A DNA stretch of 64,000 nucleotides from positions 1 through 64,000 of the forward strand of contig NZ_FOKT01000007.1 of assembly GCF_900112305.1 (NCBI RefSeq), in the 5' to 3' direction. Positions 49,572-58,499 of this stretch are shown piece after piece. The position numbers and the translations under genes are program-made. This DNA is from Microbulbifer thermotolerans (GTDB taxonomy: Bacteria > Pseudomonadota > Gammaproteobacteria > Pseudomonadales > Cellvibrionaceae). Every line of letters starts with the position of its first letter. Within the stretch, counting starts at the first letter, position 1. Below the pieces are notes generated by a model. It was given only the letters and a program-made list of their open reading frames with translations. It had not been told where the DNA came from and ran no database searches.

Positions 49572-50642
49572 GTGAGCATATACATAGACCCAGCCGTAGC
49601 GGCCAGTCTGCGCGGATTCGAGATGCCAGAGAAACTGGGCTTTGGCACTGTGATGGCGCCGGTCATGTTCCGCGCTGTTTGTCAGGATGGCTGCTGGAGC
49701 CAGGGGGAGCTGGTCCCCTATGCGCCCCTGGCGCTGGATCCTGCAGCTAAGGTATTGCACTATGCCCAGTCCTGTTTTGAGGGCATGAAGGCCTACCGTA
49801 CCCAGGCGGGCGGCGTCAGCCTGTTCCGCCCCGAGCGCAACGCCGCGCGTATGGCGCACTCCGCCGCGCGCTTGTGCATGCCACCGGTGCCGGAGGCGCT
49901 GTTTATGGACGGTGTGCGTACGGTTACCGCTTACTGCGCCAACCTGGTGCCAGCTACCAGCGGAGAGTCTCTCTATTTGCGCCCCTTCCTGTTTGGCACC
50001 CAGGCGGATTTAAGCGTTTCCGCCAGCACCTCCTATGAATTCTATGTGATCGCCAGCCCGTCAGAAGCCTACCACGCCGGCAATATGCGCCTTTGGGTGG
50101 AGCGCGAAGACAGTCGTGCCGCACTGGGGGGGACCGGAGACGCCAAGGTGGGCGGCAATTACGCCGCATCACTGCGCAGCGTCGCGCGTCTCAAGGAGCG
50201 CGGCTACGACCAATCCCTGTGGCTGAACCCAGGCAACCGCAATACGGTGGACGAATTGTCTGGTATGAATTTCTTTGCGGTTATCAATGGGGAATTACAT
50301 ACCCCGGCACTGAGCGGATCGATCTTGGAAGGCGTTACCCGGGACTCCCTGATCGACCTGGCCCGGGACATGGGTTACACGGTGCATGAGCGCGCCATTG
50401 ATATCGACGAATTGCTGGGGCAGGTGGCGGAGGGCAGTTGCGATGAAGCCTTTGCCTGCGGTACCGCCGCCATTGTCAGCCCGATTAGCCTGTTCGGCGA
50501 TGGCGGCAGGGAATACCCCCTGGCGAAAGCCCCCGGTCCGGTGGCGGAGCGCCTGCGCCAGATGCTACTGGATATTCAAGAGGGCCGGGCCGAGGACAAG
50601 TTCGGCTGGATGCATCCGGTGGAAGTGGTCAGTATTGACTGA
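49572..50642 (+). CDS. ilvE: Branched-chain amino acid aminotransferase (class IV)
   Basis: The 356-residue PLP enzyme transfers amino groups between glutamate and branched-chain 2-oxo acids, the last step in Leu, Ile and Val synthesis. The PLP lysine is in GDAKVGGNYAASL. The type II BCAT pattern LHYAQSCFEGMKAYR and the Arg-binding YLRPFLFGT are clear, and EAFACGTAAIVSPI closes the phosphate site. The GTG at 49572 follows AGGAGG by five bases, so a GTG two codons earlier is not used. Together with leuA it covers the two ends of leucine synthesis, at distant sites in the window. Confidence 0.94.
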   Translation: MSIYIDPAVAASLRGFEMPEKLGFGTVMAPVMFRAVCQDGCWSQGELVPYAPLALDPAAKVLHYAQSCFEGMKAYRTQAGGVSLFRPERNAARMAHSAARLCMPPVPEALFMDGVRTVTAYCANLVPATSGESLYLRPFLFGTQADLSVSASTSYEFYVIASPSEAYHAGNMRLWVEREDSRAALGGTGDAKVGGNYAASLRSVARLKERGYDQSLWLNPGNRNTVDELSGMNFFAVINGELHTPALSGSILEGVTRDSLIDLARDMGYTVHERAIDIDELLGQVAEGSCDEAFACGTAAIVSPISLFGDGGREYPLAKAPGPVAERLRQMLLDIQEGRAEDKFGWMHPVEVVSID

Positions 50643-50653
50643 CTCCGTCTATG

Positions 50654-50694
50654 ATGCCGCAGGCGCGGCGGTATGCGCATGCGGCATTATTTTA
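50654..50694 (+). terminator. Candidate terminator after ilvE
   Basis: ATGCCGCA (50654-50661) pairs with TGCGGCAT (50680-50687) across an 18-base loop region and is followed by TATTTTA. It begins 12 bp after the ilvE stop. Confidence 0.55.
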
Positions 50695-51029
50695 TGCGCC
50701 CCGGAGGGGCAATTAATATTACTTTTCTTCCCGTAGCTGTTTCCTGTAGAAACGAAATTGCAATCATTGATGCCAATCTCTGTGCAGTCGTTGACTTGCG
50801 TGACCGAACTTTCTACAACTGTATCGACACAATAAAAAATGAACTGGAACTCAGGGAATGGCCTTTTAGCGGTATTCCTCATTTTGACAAGTAGTTCCCA
50901 GATCAAATTGAGCAAGTCGGAAGTTTCTGAAAAACAAGGTGCGCGCCTGATTGTGGCCGACAGACACAGATAGGGGCACACATAACGGTATTTTGGAAAC
51001 TTCTCAGGTCGCACCCAGGGTTCCTTGCA
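50695..51029. other. Intergenic region without a gene
   Basis: The stretch is richer in AT than its neighbours. A 73-codon open frame crosses it, but it starts inside the terminator hairpin and has no ribosome site. I see nothing further. Confidence 0.5.
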
Positions 51030-51644
51030 ATGAGTGAGGAAATCGGGATGTTGATCCATATGTTCGGGTTGTTGATACAGCCGCGCAAGCAGTGGCAACT
51101 GATCGGCAGTTTGCCGGAAAAAAACCTTCGCAGGCAGATCCCCTACGTTATTGTGCTGGCACTGTTGCCGGCATTGGCCTGGTATTTCGGCACTACCAGA
51201 GTAGGGTGGAGTATCGACGGTGGCGATCCGGTCCGTATCACCAGCAACAGCGCGTTATCCCTGGTGGCGGTTTTCTACTGCACCATGGTTTTCGCCGTGG
51301 TGGCCGTCGGTTATTTTATTCATTGGATGGCCAAGACTTACGGTGCCAAGTCGTATCCAATGAAGGGAATGGTTATTGCCGGTTTTACCGCGACACCGAT
51401 TTTTATCGCGGGAGCCGCCGGTTTTTATCCGGTGCTGTGGCTGGATATCCTGCTCGCCACGATAGCGGCCGCTTACGCCGTTTATCTGCTGTACCTCGGG
51501 ATACCGATTGTGATGGGGGTGTCCGAAGAGCGGGGTTTTCTGTTCTCCAGCGCGATCGTCACTGTCTCCCTTGTGGTGGCGGTGATGGTAATGGTGGGGA
51601 CAGTGCTTTTTTGGAGTTTTGTCGCCGCCCCGGTATTTCACTGA
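51030..51644 (+). CDS. Yip1 family membrane protein
   Basis: The 204-residue inner-membrane protein has five hydrophobic helices and the Yip1-type opening LLIQPRKQWQLIGSLPEKNL before the first helix. The helices are at about 38-53, 75-97, 113-132, 138-160 and 170-195. Bacterial members have no settled function. No operon partner: the next gene is convergent. Start at 51030 or one of the following Mets (51048, 51060); the N-terminal pattern is kept in all cases. Confidence 0.72.
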   Translation: MSEEIGMLIHMFGLLIQPRKQWQLIGSLPEKNLRRQIPYVIVLALLPALAWYFGTTRVGWSIDGGDPVRITSNSALSLVAVFYCTMVFAVVAVGYFIHWMAKTYGAKSYPMKGMVIAGFTATPIFIAGAAGFYPVLWLDILLATIAAAYAVYLLYLGIPIVMGVSEERGFLFSSAIVTVSLVVAVMVMVGTVLFWSFVAAPVFH

Positions 51645-51677
51645 TCTGGCAATCGGGTGGGGCTTCGGCCCTGCCTG

Positions 51678-52166
51678 TTATGGCGTATAGTGGTACTCCA
51701 GCAGGTAATCATTGGCCAGCTGCAATCGCTGCGTCGCGGAACTGCCTCTTTCCAATTCAACTTCTGCCACGGATTTCACAACTTGTCGCGGTTTAGTATC
51801 AATGCAATGTACAGACATTGCCGCGATTGTTTCGTCCTCGCTGATCACCACATGCTCCACAATTTGCAGCAATAGTCGCTTCCCTTTTGCGCGTAGCAGA
51901 TAACCAGGACCGCTGTGGAGCGGAACGCGGTATTTGGTCGCCCCCCAGGGACCGTCGCAGCGGATCGCCAAATATTCCCGCGGCGCCGTTTCAGCGGTAA
52001 TAACACCCGAGGCGAAAGATTCAAATTCTTTCCCCAGCGCCTGTTGCACTTCATAGCTGTCTCCACTGGGAGTCACAATTTTCAACTGAAGGGTTTCCAC
52101 CGCCAATGCGCTGAGGGCAGGGGTGATGGTGATGAGCGCTGCTAAAGAGAGGGCAATGCGTTTCAT
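51678..52166 (-). CDS. Exported protein of unknown function
   Basis: The 162-residue protein has a clean signal peptide (MKRIALSLAALITITPALSA, then LAVETL) and a small soluble domain of mostly beta character (YLAIRCDGPWGATKYRVPLH, IAAMSVHCIDTKPRQVVKSV). Two Cys could form a disulfide in the periplasm. No known domain is recognised. It converges with the Yip1-like gene and is divergent from the beta-helix gene. Confidence 0.7.
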   Translation of the reverse strand: MKRIALSLAALITITPALSALAVETLQLKIVTPSGDSYEVQQALGKEFESFASGVITAETAPREYLAIRCDGPWGATKYRVPLHSGPGYLLRAKGKRLLLQIVEHVVISEDETIAAMSVHCIDTKPRQVVKSVAEVELERGSSATQRLQLANDYLLEYHYTP

Positions 52167-52445
52167 TTTTTACAGTGTGTATTAGCGGCCGACCATTTTT
52201 TTGCAAAACGGCGCATGCACGGGGGACCGGTAGTGACACTACAGGTGCCGGCTGGCGGGGGCAAGTGGAAACGGTACAGTCCGGAAAGTGCCTTGATGCC
52301 CTATGACCGATTGGATAGTATCAGTTCACGCTGGCAGCCAGCTATTTTTTGCGCGGCTTAATTGGTACAAACGTACTTATTAATGCCAGATTTCCCGGTA
52401 GCGTTGCGCTGTCATCCGAAATAACTCGAATAAAAGGAAAACACC

Positions 52446-53759
52446 ATGAAGACAGCAGCCCATATCAGGGGGATAGCGGGCGTGGCGTTGGCCCTTGTAC
52501 TGGCCACGGCCTGTTCCCCGGAAAAGAAAGCCGGTGAGGCTGATTCCCCTCAAGCATCTGCCTCCGCTGATTTTCAGAAGCAACTCCTCAAAAAACTGAT
52601 TTCCGCCAAGCCCGGTGATGTCATCGAACTGCCCGCCGGCAATTTCTCTCTCAACCGCAGTCTTTCCCTGAACGTAGACAATGTGACCATCCGCGGTGCC
52701 GGTATGGATAAAACCATCCTCTCCTTCAAGGATCAGATTCAGGGCGCTGAAGGCCTATTGGTGAGTGCGAGTAATTTCACGATTGAAGACCTGGCTCTGG
52801 AGGACACCATCGGCGATGCCCTGAAGGTAAACGAGGGTGAGAACATCATCATCCGCAATATCCGCGTCGAGTGGACCAACGGTCCCGCTACGGAAAATGG
52901 CGCCTACGGTATTTATCCGGTACAGACACAAAATACCTTGGTGGAGGGTGCAGTGGTTAAAGGCGCCTCAGATGCCGGTATCTACGTGGGGCAGTCAAAA
53001 AATGTGATCGTCCGTAACAACCGCGCGGAGTACAACGTAGCTGGTATCGAAATAGAAAACACGATCGGTGCGGATGTCTATGACAATGTAGCTACTAACA
53101 ATACCGGCGGCATACTGGTTTTCAATATGCCCAACCTGCCGCAGCCCGGTCACAGTACCCGTGTATTCAACAACAAAGTGTTTGCAAACAACACGGAAAA
53201 CTTCGGCCACGAGGGTACGCCGGTTGCCTCGGTACCCGCGGGTTCTGGTATCGTGATTAATTCCAACGATAAGGTGGAAATTTTCAACAACGAAATTTCC
53301 GATAACGACACAGCCAACATTATTGTGAGCAGCTTTTTCACTGCCGGTTACTACAGTGACAAGTCTACTCAGGAATCCTTTGACCCCTATCCGGAAGCAA
53401 TTTATATCTACGACAATCAGTTTAGCGGCGGTGGAGAATCCCCGGACCACCTGGAGTTAAAAGCACTGAAGCTTGCAAAATTCGGTTTGAGCGGCAGCTT
53501 GCCGGATATTTTGTGGGACGGTGTGATGGACGATGCCAAAATGGTCGACGGAGAGCTTCCTGATGACCTGAAATTATGTGTCGATAATGGGGATGCCGGC
53601 ATTATTAACGTTGATGCTGCCAACGGATTTAAGAATATTTCCACCGATATATCGCCGCACCGCTGCAGCCTGAAAAAATTGCCGCAAATTGTGCTGGAGT
53701 TCGATCAGCCGGCAATAGGGGAAAATGATGTTGCACAAACCGAGGCCGCCGATGCGTAA
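52446..53759 (+). CDS. Parallel beta-helix lipoprotein
   Basis: The 437-residue lipoprotein has a signal with lipobox LATAC and a right-handed parallel beta-helix, seen as regular repeats of the form NVTIRGAGMDKT, NFTIEDLALEDT, NIIIRNIRVEW and NVIVRNNRAEYNVAGIEIEN. This architecture, found in pectate-lyase-like proteins, forms a long solenoid that binds polysaccharide or partner proteins. In other gammaproteobacteria this type of gene is directly followed by a SO2930-type dihaem cytochrome gene, as here (8 bp overlap). The pair is probably co-translated and works together at the cell envelope. The activity is not established. Confidence 0.88.
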   Translation: MKTAAHIRGIAGVALALVLATACSPEKKAGEADSPQASASADFQKQLLKKLISAKPGDVIELPAGNFSLNRSLSLNVDNVTIRGAGMDKTILSFKDQIQGAEGLLVSASNFTIEDLALEDTIGDALKVNEGENIIIRNIRVEWTNGPATENGAYGIYPVQTQNTLVEGAVVKGASDAGIYVGQSKNVIVRNNRAEYNVAGIEIENTIGADVYDNVATNNTGGILVFNMPNLPQPGHSTRVFNNKVFANNTENFGHEGTPVASVPAGSGIVINSNDKVEIFNNEISDNDTANIIVSSFFTAGYYSDKSTQESFDPYPEAIYIYDNQFSGGGESPDHLELKALKLAKFGLSGSLPDILWDGVMDDAKMVDGELPDDLKLCVDNGDAGIINVDAANGFKNISTDISPHRCSLKKLPQIVLEFDQPAIGENDVAQTEAADA

Positions 53760-54894
53760 CATAATCCGCGGTCTGCTGTTGACTCCGCTTTTCGCTCTTG
53801 TTGTGAGCGGGTGTGATACAGCCAGACAAGACGTCACTTTATATGCGCGCGATGCCGTACCTGAGCGGCTGAGTGACTGGCATATCGTCGAAGCGATCGA
53901 CGAAGAACTGACCCTGAACCGGGGCGTGACGCCCTATGATTTAAATACGGCGCTGTTTACCGATTATGCGCACAAACTGCGCACGGTGTGGATGCCACCG
54001 GGTACTTCCGCAGTGTATGGAGAAGAGCGCTTTGACTATCCGGTGGGCACGGTGCTTACCAAAACCTTTTATTACCCGAAAGGGCCGGATGGTACCGTGT
54101 TGCGCACGGATGACTACCGCCGTGACTACGTGGAAGGCAAGGCCGGTGAAGCGCTTGCACTAGATAGGGTACACCTGGTGGAAACCCGTGTACTGGTCAA
54201 GCGTGCGGACGGCTGGCAGGCGCTGCCCTATGTTTGGAACGCCGAGCAGACGGACGCGACGCTGGAGATCGCCGGTGACGCCAGCCCCATGCGGCTGGCT
54301 AGCGACGGTGGCGCGAGTCAGCCATTCACTTATGTGGTACCGGATGCAAACCAGTGCGCGGGCTGTCACGCCGACAATCACACCCAGAAGGCCATCGCGC
54401 CCCTGGGCCCTCGTGCGCGCCATCTGAACAAGGACTATGCCTATGCCAGTGGTGCACAGAACCAGTTATTGCACTGGCAGCAGATCGGTTATCTCAGCGG
54501 TCTGCCGGCATTTGAGGCAATACCGCGCAACGCCGACTTTGCGGATGCCGACTTGCCGCTGGAAATGCGCGCTCGGGCCTACCTGGATATCAATTGCGGC
54601 CACTGCCACAATCCGGCGGGGGCTGCGGATACTTCGGGGTTGATGCTGCACCACAGTGAACAGGATCGGCGTCGTCTGGGGTTGTGCAAGCCGCCGGTGG
54701 CGGCGGGTACCGGTAGTGGAGATCGCCGCTTTGCGATAGTGCCTGGACACCCGGAAGACTCGATTCTTACCTTCCGTGTGGAGAGTACCGATCCCGGCGC
54801 TATGATGCCCGAGCTGGGCCGCAGCCTAGTGCACGAGGAGGGAGTGGCGCTGCTGCGGGAGTGGATCGCGGCCATGCCGGGCAATTGCTCGTAA
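53752..54894 (+). CDS. SO2930-family dihaem c-type cytochrome lipoprotein
   Basis: The 380-residue lipoprotein (lipobox VVSGC) has two c-type haem motifs, CAGCH in DANQCAGCHADNHTQK and CGHCH in DINCGHCHNPAGAADT. A conserved N-terminal half (DLNTALFTDYAHKLRTVWMP, RFDYPVGTVLTKTFYYP) is typical of the family. A periplasmic or surface electron-transfer role is likely but untested. The ATG at 53752 overlaps the stop of the beta-helix gene by eight bases; an in-frame ATG at 53725 is possible but would add a polar stretch before the signal. Confidence 0.88.
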   Translation: MRNIIRGLLLTPLFALVVSGCDTARQDVTLYARDAVPERLSDWHIVEAIDEELTLNRGVTPYDLNTALFTDYAHKLRTVWMPPGTSAVYGEERFDYPVGTVLTKTFYYPKGPDGTVLRTDDYRRDYVEGKAGEALALDRVHLVETRVLVKRADGWQALPYVWNAEQTDATLEIAGDASPMRLASDGGASQPFTYVVPDANQCAGCHADNHTQKAIAPLGPRARHLNKDYAYASGAQNQLLHWQQIGYLSGLPAFEAIPRNADFADADLPLEMRARAYLDINCGHCHNPAGAADTSGLMLHHSEQDRRRLGLCKPPVAAGTGSGDRRFAIVPGHPEDSILTFRVESTDPGAMMPELGRSLVHEEGVALLREWIAAMPGNCS

Positions 54895-54971
54895 GTGGCC
54901 TCTGCGCCAGCGCTGTCCGCGTACAATGACAGTGACGCCGCGGTTGTTTCTGCCAATGCCGCGGCGGTCTG

Positions 54972-55679
54972 TCAGGCCGGCCTTTCGAGTTCCGCGACCG
55001 GAATGGTGGCGGGAATTAGAGCCTTGATCATCATAGTGACGGTGCGCTCCAGCAGCGGTGAGTCCAGGGCGACAGCGCCGCTGATAATCTGGTATTCCAG
55101 ATTGAGGATAGTACCGTGCACTATCTGTGCGGCAGCCTGGGGATCGGTAAGTCCCAGCAGCTGAAAAAACTCCTGAATCAACAATTCTGTGGAGTGGTTG
55201 GCCATGCGAATGGCGCGGGTCAGCTGTTCGTTGCGCAGTGCCTCGTTGCGAAAAGCCAGCTCAATCAGGCGGCGGTCCCTGTCTCCGGCCTGGGCGCGCA
55301 CATGGGTGAGGATAAAGCGGGTCAGTTGCTGAATCAGCAGTTTACGCCCGTTGCCGGATGCACGCTCTTCCGGTGAGAGATTTCGGGCGGCGGCAAAGCT
55401 GTCATCCTGAAGCTGGCGCGTCTGCTCGAGCCCCTGCTCAACGAAGTAGGTGAAAGAGTCACTGATCAGGTCGGTCAGGTCTTTGAAATAATAGGTTGTG
55501 GCAGCCAGAGGAACATTGGCCTCTCGGGCCACGGCGCGGTGGCGTATACCGCGAATACCTTCTTTCACGATTAGCCGCAGTGTCGCCTCGAGTATTGCTT
55601 TGCGGCGCTGGCGGCTGTCCGCGCGCTGGGCGCGACGACCGTGATAGACCAGTTCAGACTTTCCAATGTCCATAGTCAT
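54972..55679 (-). CDS. TetR family transcriptional regulator
   Basis: The 235-residue repressor has a TetR DNA-binding domain at about 24-75 (RKAILEATLRLIVKEGIRGI, then HRAVAREANVPLAATTYYFK, the recognition helix). A C-terminal ligand pocket of helices follows (LIELAFRNEALRNEQLTRAI). The ligand is unknown. An inverted repeat about 40 bp upstream of the start is a candidate operator for autoregulation. The rsx operon ends beyond it on the same strand and is not an obvious target. Confidence 0.88.
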   Translation of the reverse strand: MTMDIGKSELVYHGRRAQRADSRQRRKAILEATLRLIVKEGIRGIRHRAVAREANVPLAATTYYFKDLTDLISDSFTYFVEQGLEQTRQLQDDSFAAARNLSPEERASGNGRKLLIQQLTRFILTHVRAQAGDRDRRLIELAFRNEALRNEQLTRAIRMANHSTELLIQEFFQLLGLTDPQAAAQIVHGTILNLEYQIISGAVALDSPLLERTVTMMIKALIPATIPVAELERPA

Positions 55680-55719
55680 AGCGGGTTCCTTATTTTTTAT
55701 TGTTAACTGGCGATCTTTA

Positions 55720-55740
55720 AATTGGATCGTGCGTCCAATT
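55720..55740. promoter_or_regulatory. Palindrome upstream of the tetR-type gene, candidate operator
   Basis: AATTGGA and TCCAATT form perfect 7 bp arms around a 7 bp centre. Its size and its place 41 bp upstream of the repressor gene fit a TetR operator. Confidence 0.5.
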
Positions 55741-55791
55741 CTAGCGGAACAACTTCAAATGGCTACTGTATAAAAGGGACAATTAAGCACA

Positions 55792-55824
55792 CGCTATTAC
55801 AGGCGATTACACGCCATTACACGG
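55792..55824 (-). repeat. Triple TGTAA-decamer repeat (rsx 3' flank)
   Basis: On the minus strand the site reads GTGTAATGGC, GTGTAATCGC and CTGTAATAGC in tandem. Nearly the same 30 bp recur at 62009-62040 in the opposite orientation, on the other side of the rsx operon. Purpose unknown. Confidence 0.6.
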
Positions 55825-55929
55825 GCAATTTGTGAGGGGATTGAATTTCGCCGCGGAAAAAAATCGACAGGAAAAGTTCTGCAATCGGCAGTCGCGGGGA
55901 TGGCTCTGGTGCGGGGAAGAAATTTCATG

Positions 55930-55950
55930 GCGGGCCTGTAGAGGGCCCGC
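55930..55950 (-). terminator. Candidate terminator of the rsx operon
   Basis: GCGGGCC / GGCCCGC with a 7-base loop lies about 10 bp beyond the rsxE stop codon. The T-run on the minus strand is weak. Confidence 0.5.
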
Positions 55951-55959
55951 ATTTGGGTA

Positions 55960-56673
55960 TCAGGTGATCTTGCCGGTTACCCTGACCCGCTTGGCGCCCG
56001 GCATCACTTTTATTTGCTGGCTGCGGCGTCGTTCGATACTGGCGTCGATGGTGTTTTTGGCTGCGATCAAAAGACCTGCCACCAAAAAGGCGCCCGGCGG
56101 CAGTACGGCAACCAAAAAGCCTGGGTAGTCCGGCCCCATCACCGAAATGGTCCAGTCCGCGGCCATCGGCCCCAGCAGTAGATCCATGTCCGCGAACAGG
56201 GTGCCCTGGCCGAGAACTTCACGCACTGCACCGATGGTGATCAGTACCAGGGTAAATCCTAGCCCCATCATGAAACCATCCACCAGCGAGGGGAGCACCG
56301 GGTTTTTGCTGGCAAAGGCATCGGCGCGGCCAAGGATGGTGCAGTTGGTGACAATCAGCGGAATAAAAATGCCCAGAACCAGATAGAGTTCGTAGGTAAA
56401 CGCTTTCATCAGCAGCTCGGCGCAGGTGACGAAGGTGGCGATAATCATCACCGAAGCGGGCAGGCGCACCGTGTCTGGCATCTGCCGGCGCACCAGGGAA
56501 ACCGCCAGGTTGGAGCAGGTGAGTACGCCAGTGGTGGCCAGTCCCAGGCCGATGGCATTGACTACCGAACCAGTTACCGCCAGCAACGGGCACAGCCCCA
56601 ACAGCTGCACCAGTGCAGGGTTGTTGCTCCAGAGACCGTTGCGGCTGATTTCGCCGTAGGGCGCTGTCATCAC
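55960..56673 (-). CDS. rsxE: Electron transport complex subunit RsxE/RnfE
   Basis: The 237-residue inner-membrane subunit has six hydrophobic helices. Together with RsxA it forms the membrane core that carries the 2Fe-2S centre between them. [19 protein letters not shown] and [20 protein letters not shown] are family signatures, with one conserved Cys in each. It starts with ATGATG overlapping the rsxG stop codon. The C-terminal 30 residues are basic and somewhat longer than in E. coli. No nth gene follows, unlike in E. coli and many relatives. Confidence 0.95.
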   Translation of the reverse strand: MMTAPYGEISRNGLWSNNPALVQLLGLCPLLAVTGSVVNAIGLGLATTGVLTCSNLAVSLVRRQMPDTVRLPASVMIIATFVTCAELLMKAFTYELYLVLGIFIPLIVTNCTILGRADAFASKNPVLPSLVDGFMMGLGFTLVLITIGAVREVLGQGTLFADMDLLLGPMAADWTISVMGPDYPGFLVAVLPPGAFLVAGLLIAAKNTIDASIERRRSQQIKVMPGAKRVRVTGKIT

Positions 56674-57344
56674 TGTTTCTCCTTCTCGGGCTGTTCCACT
56701 TCCACCGCGCGCTTGGAGACCGGTGCGCTGAAAATTTCCTCGCGGTGGCTGGCGACAAACTCCAGTACCCGGCGCACCTGGTTAACCACTGCGCGGGGGG
56801 TGATAGTGGCGCCGGTGAACTGGTCGAAGGCGCCGCCGTCTTTTTGCACCTTCCACTGGTCTATAGGTGGGTCCTGCAGGGAAAGGCCGTTGAATTGCAG
56901 TATCCAGTCGCTCTTCTTCAGGTCCACCTTGTCGCCCAAGCCGGGGGTTTCGGTGTGAGCGGTAACTCGCACGCCAGCTATAGTGCCATCGCGGTTGACG
57001 CCCACTAGCAGGGAAATCGGTCCAGAGTAACCATCCGGCGCCACGGCGGGGATAATGACCGCGGAGATACTGCCATCTTCCTCCCGCGCAAGATTGATCT
57101 CACCGCCCGTGCTCAGTCCCAGCTGATTCCAATAAGCCTTGGGAATGGGATAGGTATCCACCAGTATGTCGTTGCTGTGGCGGTCCAGGGGGATGATCTC
57201 CAATAGCGCCTTGGCGGAAGCCTCGCGTATCGCGCGCTCAATCGGCTCGCGGGTGGTGATTTGGGTTACTGCGAGGGTACCGGCGGTGACCAGGGCAAAA
57301 ATCCCCAGGATCAGCGCATTGCTCGCCATCGACCGTTTCAGCAT
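56670..57344 (-). CDS. rsxG: Electron transport complex subunit RsxG/RnfG
   Basis: This 224-residue subunit has one N-terminal helix (about 8-25) and a periplasmic FMN-binding domain. The covalent flavin site is [11 protein letters not shown], whose Thr carries [19 protein letters not shown] precedes it, as in all RnfG. It passes electrons between RnfD and RnfE/A. Start and stop overlap with both neighbours, so the operon is tightly packed. A 20-residue charged C-terminal extension ([17 protein letters not shown]) is unusual in length. Confidence 0.95.
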   Translation of the reverse strand: MLKRSMASNALILGIFALVTAGTLAVTQITTREPIERAIREASAKALLEIIPLDRHSNDILVDTYPIPKAYWNQLGLSTGGEINLAREEDGSISAVIIPAVAPDGYSGPISLLVGVNRDGTIAGVRVTAHTETPGLGDKVDLKKSDWILQFNGLSLQDPPIDQWKVQKDGGAFDQFTGATITPRAVVNQVRRVLEFVASHREEIFSAPVSKRAVEVEQPEKEKQ

Positions 57345-58402
57345 CAGCGCTCCTCCAGATCGGTGGCGCGGCGCGCGGACTTGTGGCCGTACGTGCGCGG
57401 CAGCGTGTAGTTATCGATGGTGGGGGCGGCGAAATTCATCAACAGCACTGCGAAGGCCACCGCGTCGGGGTAGGAGCCCCAGGCGCGGATAATGTAAACC
57501 AGCAGCCCGACACCGGCACCAAAGGTCAGGCGCCCCTTATTGCTGGTGGCACCGCTGACTGGATCGGTGATGATAAAAAAGGCCCCGAGCATGGTTGCAC
57601 CGGAGAAGAGGTGTAGCATCGGTGACCCTTCGCTCAGGGAACTGCCGCTGTCATAGAAAAGCAGAGACATCAGGGTCAGGGTTCCCAGCATGGCAACAGG
57701 CGCATGCCAGGTGATTACACGGCGAAACAGCAGGAAAAGGCCACCGATCAGGAAGCCGAAGTTGGCCGCCTCCCAGCCAAGTCCCGCAACTGTGCCTTGA
57801 TCCAGCACTGGCTCCGTCGCGTACAACTGTGACAGCAGTACCGATTCGTTCAGGCGCACTATGTCCAGCGGCGTGGCGCGGGTAAAGCCGTCCACATTGT
57901 AGCCGCCGAAACCGAATACCAGGCTGAGTGCTTCGTCGATACCGGGTGCGCCGTTGATAATTTCCGCCGGCCCCACCCAGCGGGTCATATCCACCGGGAA
58001 GCTGATCAGCAGTACCACATAGCCCACCATTGCCGGATTAAAAGGGTTATAGCCCATGCCTCCGTACAGGTGCTTGGCCAGCACGATAGCGGTAGAGGCG
58101 CCGATTACCGGCAACCACCAGGGGCAGTAAGGCGGCAAGGCAATACCGAGCAGCAGCGCGGTCACGAAGGCACTGCAGTCCTTCAAGTAAAAGGCGACAG
58201 GGCGCTGGCGCAGTTTTACGATTGCCGCCTCGCAGGCGAGGGCGGTGATACTGCAGAGCGCGATATTGATCAGAACGCCGATGCCGAAGTAAATCACCAG
58301 TGCCAACACGCCGGGCAGGGTGGCGGCTGCCACCTGCAGCATCACTTTGGCGGTGCTGTCGCCGGCACGGGCGTGGGGAGAGGTGGCGCGCATCAGGGAC
58401 AT
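57344..58402 (-). CDS. rsxD: Electron transport complex subunit RsxD/RnfD
   Basis: The 352-residue subunit has about ten hydrophobic helices. It is homologous to NqrB and carries a covalent FMN, probably on the Thr of the DGFTRATPLD segment (about 177). HLYGGMGYNPFNPAMVGYV and LGAFFIITDPVSGATSNKGR are further signatures. It is part of the ion-pumping core, moving Na+ or H+ while electrons flow between ferredoxin-like donors and NAD. The gene is separated from rsxC by 97 bp, the largest gap in this operon. Confidence 0.95.
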   Translation of the reverse strand: MSLMRATSPHARAGDSTAKVMLQVAAATLPGVLALVIYFGIGVLINIALCSITALACEAAIVKLRQRPVAFYLKDCSAFVTALLLGIALPPYCPWWLPVIGASTAIVLAKHLYGGMGYNPFNPAMVGYVVLLISFPVDMTRWVGPAEIINGAPGIDEALSLVFGFGGYNVDGFTRATPLDIVRLNESVLLSQLYATEPVLDQGTVAGLGWEAANFGFLIGGLFLLFRRVITWHAPVAMLGTLTLMSLLFYDSGSSLSEGSPMLHLFSGATMLGAFFIITDPVSGATSNKGRLTFGAGVGLLVYIIRAWGSYPDAVAFAVLLMNFAAPTIDNYTLPRTYGHKSARRATDLEER

Positions 58403-58499
58403 ACGCGGAACCCGTTAGTGTGCGCCGGCGACGGCGGAGTGCCGGTCATGGAACAATCTGACAGCCTGCTCGGCAGGCACAGGCAGCGTGTGTGCATGG

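Noticed and set aside
50673-50894. 73-codon open frame after ilvE
   Set aside because: It starts inside the candidate ilvE terminator, lacks a ribosome site and shows no domain or signal peptide.
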